Shown piece by piece: positions 7,677 to 9,752 of a stretch of DNA of 9,752 nt; within the stretch, counting starts at the first letter, position 1; each line of letters opens with the position of its first letter. The stretch covers positions 1 to 9,752 of the forward strand of contig JABWAJ010000166.1 of assembly GCA_013361075.1 (NCBI GenBank), in the 5' to 3' direction. The notes below the pieces were generated by a model. It was given only the letters and a program-made list of their open reading frames with translations, was not told where the DNA came from and did not search any database. This DNA is from Saprospiraceae bacterium (lineage in GTDB: Bacteria; Bacteroidota; Bacteroidia; Chitinophagales; Saprospiraceae). A program made the translations under genes and the position numbers.

Positions 7677-8077
7677 TGTACGATAATTTCTTGATTAGCT
7701 TGGTAGACAATGAGTTTCACGGACTTTCTTTCTAATGCTAACTTAACGAAAGGCCGTTGAAAAAATGTATTGAAAATTGACACCGGAACTGCAAGATACA
7801 AAATACGGTCTGGTTGATACAATTCGAGTCCCAATAGGTAGTTGTCATATTGGCCTATGGCCTTATGAAAAGCACTAACTGGTGAATCTTCGAGGAAAGA
7901 TTTGATTTCCACTGCGATCTTATGGCCATCTTTCTCCGCACCGATTACTTTTTCTGCTCCAAGGTCAATTTCAAAGTCAATGCCACCAACCCGAAAATCA
8001 AAGGGGTCATTTGTAATGATCCAACCTTCTTTCTCCAAAGCTTTTCTTACGCTTTGATGAAACCTGTCACGAGCCAT
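7664..8077 (-). CDS. xisH: XisH-family endonuclease-like protein
   Basis: 137 residues, the normal XisH length. Family signatures run along the whole protein: RDRFHQSVRKALEKEGWIITNDP; GGIDFEIDLGAEKVIGAEKDG; KIAVEIKSF; GQYDNYLLGLE; PDRILYLAVPVSIFNTFFQRPF; KLIVYQANQEIIVQWIH. XisH folds like PD-(D/E)xK nucleases. Candidate active-site residues are visible: Asp38 or Glu42 in IDLGAE, Glu57-x-Lys59 in AVEIKSF, and Gln76 in GQYDNY, all apparently intact, so metal-dependent nuclease activity is possible. It precedes and overlaps xisI. The region is more AT-rich by eye than the flanking genes, which fits horizontal acquisition from a cyanobacterial or other source. Whether it acts in DNA rearrangement, defence or as a toxin/partner pair is unresolved. 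Confidence 0.93.
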   Translation of the reverse strand: MARDRFHQSVRKALEKEGWIITNDPFDFRVGGIDFEIDLGAEKVIGAEKDGHKIAVEIKSFLEDSPVSAFHKAIGQYDNYLLGLELYQPDRILYLAVPVSIFNTFFQRPFVKLALERKSVKLIVYQANQEIIVQWIH

Positions 8078-8087
8078 TTTTTTTATT

Positions 8088-8095
8088 CAAAAATA
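8088..8095 (-). promoter_or_regulatory. Candidate -7 element for xisHI
   Basis: The minus strand reads TATTTTTG, a perfect TAnnTTTG match. A TTTG upstream (8107-8110) is only 11 bp away instead of ~19. If used, transcription would start only a few nucleotides before the xisH ATG at 8077, giving a nearly leaderless mRNA. The stretch is very AT-rich, so a chance match is possible. Confidence 0.3.
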
Positions 8096-8112
8096 AGAAA
8101 ATTATTCAAATT

Positions 8113-8135
8113 TTAGACTTAACCGATCTGTCTAA
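8113..8135 (-). repeat. Small inverted repeat between the osmC-like gene and xisH
   Basis: TTAGAC (8113-8118) and GTCTAA (8130-8135) form a 6-bp perfect stem with an 11-nt loop. On the minus strand the stem is followed by an A/T-rich stretch, so it could be a weak terminator for the osmC-like gene or an operator near the xisHI promoter. The support is only the symmetry and the position. Confidence 0.3.
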
Positions 8136-8162
8136 TAACATTCAAGAAACCCCCAATCAACC

Positions 8163-8579
8163 TTACCCCACCACCTCATAACTCCACGTAATCTTCGCCG
8201 TTTTCTCCAGAATTTTAGCCACCGAGCATAGTTTGTCCATCGAAAGGCTCACCGCGCGCTCCGCTTTTTTGTCGTCAATGTTGCCGAAAAGCTGGTAGTG
8301 CAGGTGTATATCAGTGAACAGAGCAGGCGTTTTGTCTTGTTCCCGTTCTGCTTCGATGCTTACCCGAATGTCTTTCATATCCTGCTTTTGTTTGCGCAAC
8401 AACAGGATGACATCTATAGAACTGCAAGTGCCGAGCGCGGCGATCACAACCTGCATTGGGCGCATGCCTTTGCCATGGCCGCCGATGTCGGGTGCGCCAT
8501 CTGTTTCAAGGGTATTGCCTTCTTCGTTGACCGCCTGAAGGTGGAAAGCGTCGTCTAAGCGGCGGATCTCAATTTTCAT
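8163..8579 (-). CDS. OsmC/Ohr-family protein
   Basis: 138 residues, the typical size of a single-domain OsmC-like protein. The family core is visible: GGHGKGMRPMQVVIAALGTCSSIDVILLLRKQ with the first redox cysteine Cys52, and SMDKLCSVAKILEKTAKITWSYE with the second, Cys118. In OsmC/Ohr proteins the two cysteines reduce organic hydroperoxides using thiols or lipoyl-proteins. The spacing and the DGAPDIGG N-terminal segment look more like the OsmC/YhfA branch than classical Ohr. It is cytosolic, with no signal peptide. It is transcribed divergently from metY; only 25 bp separate its ATG from the -33 element of the metY promoter, so the two promoters lie close together. The link to sulfur metabolism through a shared control region is an inference. 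Confidence 0.9.
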   Translation of the reverse strand: MKIEIRRLDDAFHLQAVNEEGNTLETDGAPDIGGHGKGMRPMQVVIAALGTCSSIDVILLLRKQKQDMKDIRVSIEAEREQDKTPALFTDIHLHYQLFGNIDDKKAERAVSLSMDKLCSVAKILEKTAKITWSYEVVG

Positions 8580-8604
8580 AAAAAGTGTTTTAACAAAAAA
8601 TTAA

Positions 8605-8635
8605 TTTGACTTTTTAAAAATGCTCCCTATTTTTG
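8605..8635 (+). promoter_or_regulatory. Bacteroidota-type promoter of the metY leader
   Basis: TTTG (8605-8608), a 19-bp spacer, then TATTTTTG (8628-8635): both elements match the Bacteroidota consensus (-33 TTTG, -7 TAnnTTTG) exactly and at the ideal distance. The predicted transcription start is about 8641-8643, some 18 nt before the riboswitch P1 helix. Confidence 0.8.
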
Positions 8636-8659
8636 CGGCATCAATCACTTCAAAGTGGA

Positions 8660-8789
8660 TTGATTTTATACCGAAGGGTGGAGAGACAGGCTCTGCGAAA
8701 CCCTGGCAACCCCTCCAAAGTGGAGAAAGGTGCCAAATCCTGCCAAAAACCCGGCCTTTGCCGAGGCGATTTTGGAAATATAAAATCAA
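8660..8789 (+). ncRNA. SAM-I (S-box) riboswitch
   Basis: S-box core signatures are present: the P2 region with GAGAGACAGGCTCT (8681-8694), GAAACCC and GGCAACC (8698-8711), and the J3/4 stretch AAGGTGCCAAATCCTGCC (8727-8744). P1 is an 11-bp perfect helix (8660-8670 with 8779-8789). P2 begins with GGGT/ACCC (8676-8679 with 8700-8703) and AGAG/CTCT. P3 is CTCCA/TGGAG (8713-8717 with 8720-8724, short loop). P4 is CCAAAA/TTTTGG (8743-8748 with 8770-8775) around a GGC/GCC hairpin. S-box RNAs bind S-adenosylmethionine and usually switch genes of methionine and cysteine synthesis off, which fits the downstream metY. No classical terminator with a T-run directly follows P1; control may act on the short ORF that starts 9 nt after P1. 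Confidence 0.92.
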
Positions 8790-8798
8790 AACAACGTC

Positions 8799-8921
8799 AT
8801 GACTTCATCGGTTTTCACCAACCAGGGTTTTCTTTCAACATCAAGTTCCGCTACGGAACACCACTCCTCTTTTTCTGCAGCACCCGCTATGATGCGTTGT
8901 TGTTGCTGTTGTTGTTGCTAA
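8799..8921 (+). CDS. Poly-cysteine leader peptide ORF upstream of metY
   Basis: A 40-codon ORF too short for standard gene calling. It starts with ATG 9 nt after the riboswitch P1 helix, behind an A-rich stretch (ATCAAAACAACGTC). It is Ser/Thr-rich (MTSSVFTNQGFLSTSSSATE at the start) and ends MMRCCCCCCC: seven Cys codons (TGT TGT TGC TGT TGT TGT TGC, 8898-8918) directly followed by TAA. Such a run just before a stop is the hallmark of attenuator leader peptides that sense a charged tRNA; here tRNA-Cys. It lies 164 nt before metY, a sulfur-assimilation gene, so Cys-responsive control is a natural reading. Translation could also begin at 8889 or 8892, giving (M)MRCCCCCCC; I prefer 8799 for its A-rich upstream region. 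That it is translated is inferred, not shown. Confidence 0.65.
   Translation: MTSSVFTNQGFLSTSSSATEHHSSFSAAPAMMRCCCCCCC
8845..8875 (+). terminator. Hairpin plus T-rich stretch inside the leader ORF
   Basis: GTTCCG (8845-8850) and CGGAAC (8854-8859) form a 6-bp perfect stem with a 3-nt loop; a T-rich tract (CTCTTTTTCT, 8867-8876) begins 7 nt later. The spacing is too long for a standard intrinsic terminator, but it could be a weak terminator or pause site belonging to the SAM riboswitch or to the leader-peptide attenuator. Confidence 0.3.
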
Positions 8922-9085
8922 TCCGTTCCCGGCAATTTGCAAATACAGGGTTCGGGCTAAACCGCTAAAGCTTCCTCGCCGGGAGCCATGATTCGGTTTT
9001 ACGCCTGACGCTGACCTGCAAGGCTGCCACCTGCTTTTCGCATGTCTGTTCGCATTTCTTAAAAAAACATAAAACGCTGTAAATC
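8922..9085 (+). promoter_or_regulatory. Untranslated leader between the poly-Cys ORF and metY, with long-range stem
   Basis: TTCCCGGC (8926-8933) pairs with GCCGGGAG (8978-8985) over 8 positions (7 Watson-Crick plus one U-G). The stem begins 4 nt after the leader stop codon, so a ribosome stalled on the Cys codons would cover its left arm. The enclosed part holds a small GGTT/AACC hairpin (8949-8952 with 8960-8963) and a repeated GCTAAA (8956-8961 and 8964-8969). Downstream (~9000-9060) the RNA is pyrimidine-rich and poorly structured, which could suit Rho-dependent termination. No intrinsic terminator with a T-run was found. The segment ends in an A-rich run before the metY start. Confidence 0.45.
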
Positions 9086-9752
9086 ATGTCAAACCTAAAA
9101 TTTGAAACCCTGCAGTTGCACGCAGGTCAGGAAGAGGTAGAAGGTACCACCCGTTCGCGCGCCGTGCCGATTTACCAAACGACTTCTTATACGTTCCGCG
9201 ATTCGGAACACGGTGCCAACCTTTTCGCCCTTAAAGAATTCGGCAATATTTATACCCGGATCATGAATCCCACTACCGATGTTTTCGAACGCAGGATTGC
9301 GGCACTGGAAGGCGGGGTAGCTGCACTGGCAGTGGGGTCGGGACAAGCGGCACAATTCATCGCCCTGAACAATATTCTTCAGGCAGGCGACAATTTTGTT
9401 TCTTCCGCAAACCTTTACGGAGGCACTTACAACCAGTTTAAAGTTGCCTTTAAACGCCTGGGGATCGATGTTCGGTTTGCAGAAGGCGAACTGGCCGAAG
9501 ACTACGAAGAGCTGATAGATTCGCACACCAAGGCTATTTACGTAGAAACCATTGGCAACCCGAGTTTTAATATCCCTAATTTTGAAGCACTTGCCGATCT
9601 GGCACGGAAATACGACCTGCCACTCATCGTTGACAATACGTTTGGTGCCGGTGGGTACCTCTTCCGTCCGCTGGAGCACGGCGCAAACATCGTGGTGCAA
9701 TCGGCAACCAAGTGGATTGGCGGTCACGGCACTTCCATTGGCGGCGTAATCG
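9086..9752 (+). CDS. metY: O-acetylhomoserine sulfhydrylase / aminocarboxypropyltransferase (3' truncated)
   Basis: The frame is open to the window end: 222 codons of a protein normally ~430 residues long. An in-frame TAA (9080-9082) six bases upstream of the ATG fixes the start. It is a Cys/Met-metabolism PLP enzyme: MSNLKFETLQLHAGQ; VPIYQTTSYTF; YTRIMNPTTDVFERRIAALEGG (PLP-phosphate Tyr/Arg); GSGQAAQF; SANLYGGTYNQF; YVETIGNPSFNIPNFEALA; VDNTFGAGGYLFRPLEHGA (Asp contacting the pyridine ring); and QSATKWIGGHGTSIGG with the Schiff-base Lys209. FALKEFGNIYTRIMNPT is typical of MetY rather than MetB/MetC. The reaction makes homocysteine from O-acetylhomoserine and sulfide in the cytoplasm. The SAM riboswitch and poly-Cys leader upstream fit this role: repression when SAM is abundant, induction when sulfur amino acids run short. 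Methionine genes may follow beyond the window, but this is not visible. Confidence 0.93.
   Translation, partial: MSNLKFETLQLHAGQEEVEGTTRSRAVPIYQTTSYTFRDSEHGANLFALKEFGNIYTRIMNPTTDVFERRIAALEGGVAALAVGSGQAAQFIALNNILQAGDNFVSSANLYGGTYNQFKVAFKRLGIDVRFAEGELAEDYEELIDSHTKAIYVETIGNPSFNIPNFEALADLARKYDLPLIVDNTFGAGGYLFRPLEHGANIVVQSATKWIGGHGTSIGGVI

Noticed and set aside
8651..8724. Nine-base direct repeat CAAAGTGGA (8651-8659 and 8716-8724)
   Set aside because: The second copy is the P3 loop and arm of the riboswitch. The first may pair locally, but no alternative fold with clear meaning could be built, so it is probably coincidence.
8898..8918. Trinucleotide microsatellite (TTG-type repeat)
   Set aside because: The run is short and interrupted by TGC codons, and its position in a sulfur-gene leader is better explained as coding for poly-Cys.
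8633..8968. Alternative frame through the leader with a run of leucine codons (TTG/CTG/CTA)
   Set aside because: The same bases read as eight Leu in another frame, but that frame runs open through the riboswitch, has no start codon near the run and no stop right after it. The Cys frame has a nearby ATG and an immediate stop, and fits the metY context.
9095..9727. 210-codon reverse-strand open frame over metY
   Set aside because: It is a shadow of metY; the plus frame has full PLP-enzyme motifs including the Schiff-base lysine, and the reverse product has no recognisable features.
1..9752. CRISPR arrays, tRNA or rRNA genes, insertion sequences
   Set aside because: No regularly spaced repeats, tRNA-like cloverleaf, rRNA motifs, transposase ORF or terminal inverted repeats were found on either strand.

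Overview
The window looks like chromosomal DNA from a Bacteroidota bacterium, plausibly a Saprospiria/Lewinella-type lineage. The first gene ends in a type IX secretion (T9SS) C-terminal sorting domain. The last gene has a textbook Bacteroidota promoter (TTTG, 19 bp, TAnnTTTG). Ribosome-binding sites are A-rich rather than GGAGG-like. Base composition is balanced by eye, except for a more AT-rich patch around 7.4-8.1 kb. The lineage is inferred from these traits, not from a search.

Layout. (1) 1-1758 (+): 3' part of a large secreted multidomain protein with PKD/Ig-like modules, an acidic Asp-rich segment and a T9SS signal, followed by a strong terminator hairpin. (2) 1965-6193 (+): a likely two-gene operon with a 14-nt gap, made of an S9 (prolyl oligopeptidase-type) serine peptidase and a polytopic GT-C-like membrane protein with a large C-terminal soluble part. 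(3) 6196-6269: an imperfect inverted repeat built of 7-bp units fills the gap between convergent genes. (4) 6278-8579 (-): a secreted protein of about five ~50-residue tandem repeats (BTRD1-like), an overlapping xisH-xisI pair of the kind known from cyanobacterial fdxN-element excision, and an OsmC-family protein. (5) 8605-9752 (+): promoter, SAM-I (S-box) riboswitch, a short ORF ending in seven consecutive Cys codons and a stop, further hairpins, then metY (O-acetylhomoserine sulfhydrylase, truncated by the window end).

The most interesting part is the 506-bp leader between osmC-like and metY. It carries a SAM-I aptamer with an 11-bp P1 helix. Nine nucleotides after the aptamer a 40-codon ORF starts and runs to ATG-ATG-CGT, seven Cys codons and TAA, and a long-range stem begins 4 nt after that stop. 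This suggests two serial sensors, one for SAM (end product) and one for charged tRNA-Cys (sulfur amino-acid supply), acting on one sulfur-assimilation gene. The second interesting item is the xisHI pair in a non-cyanobacterial context with no recombinase nearby.
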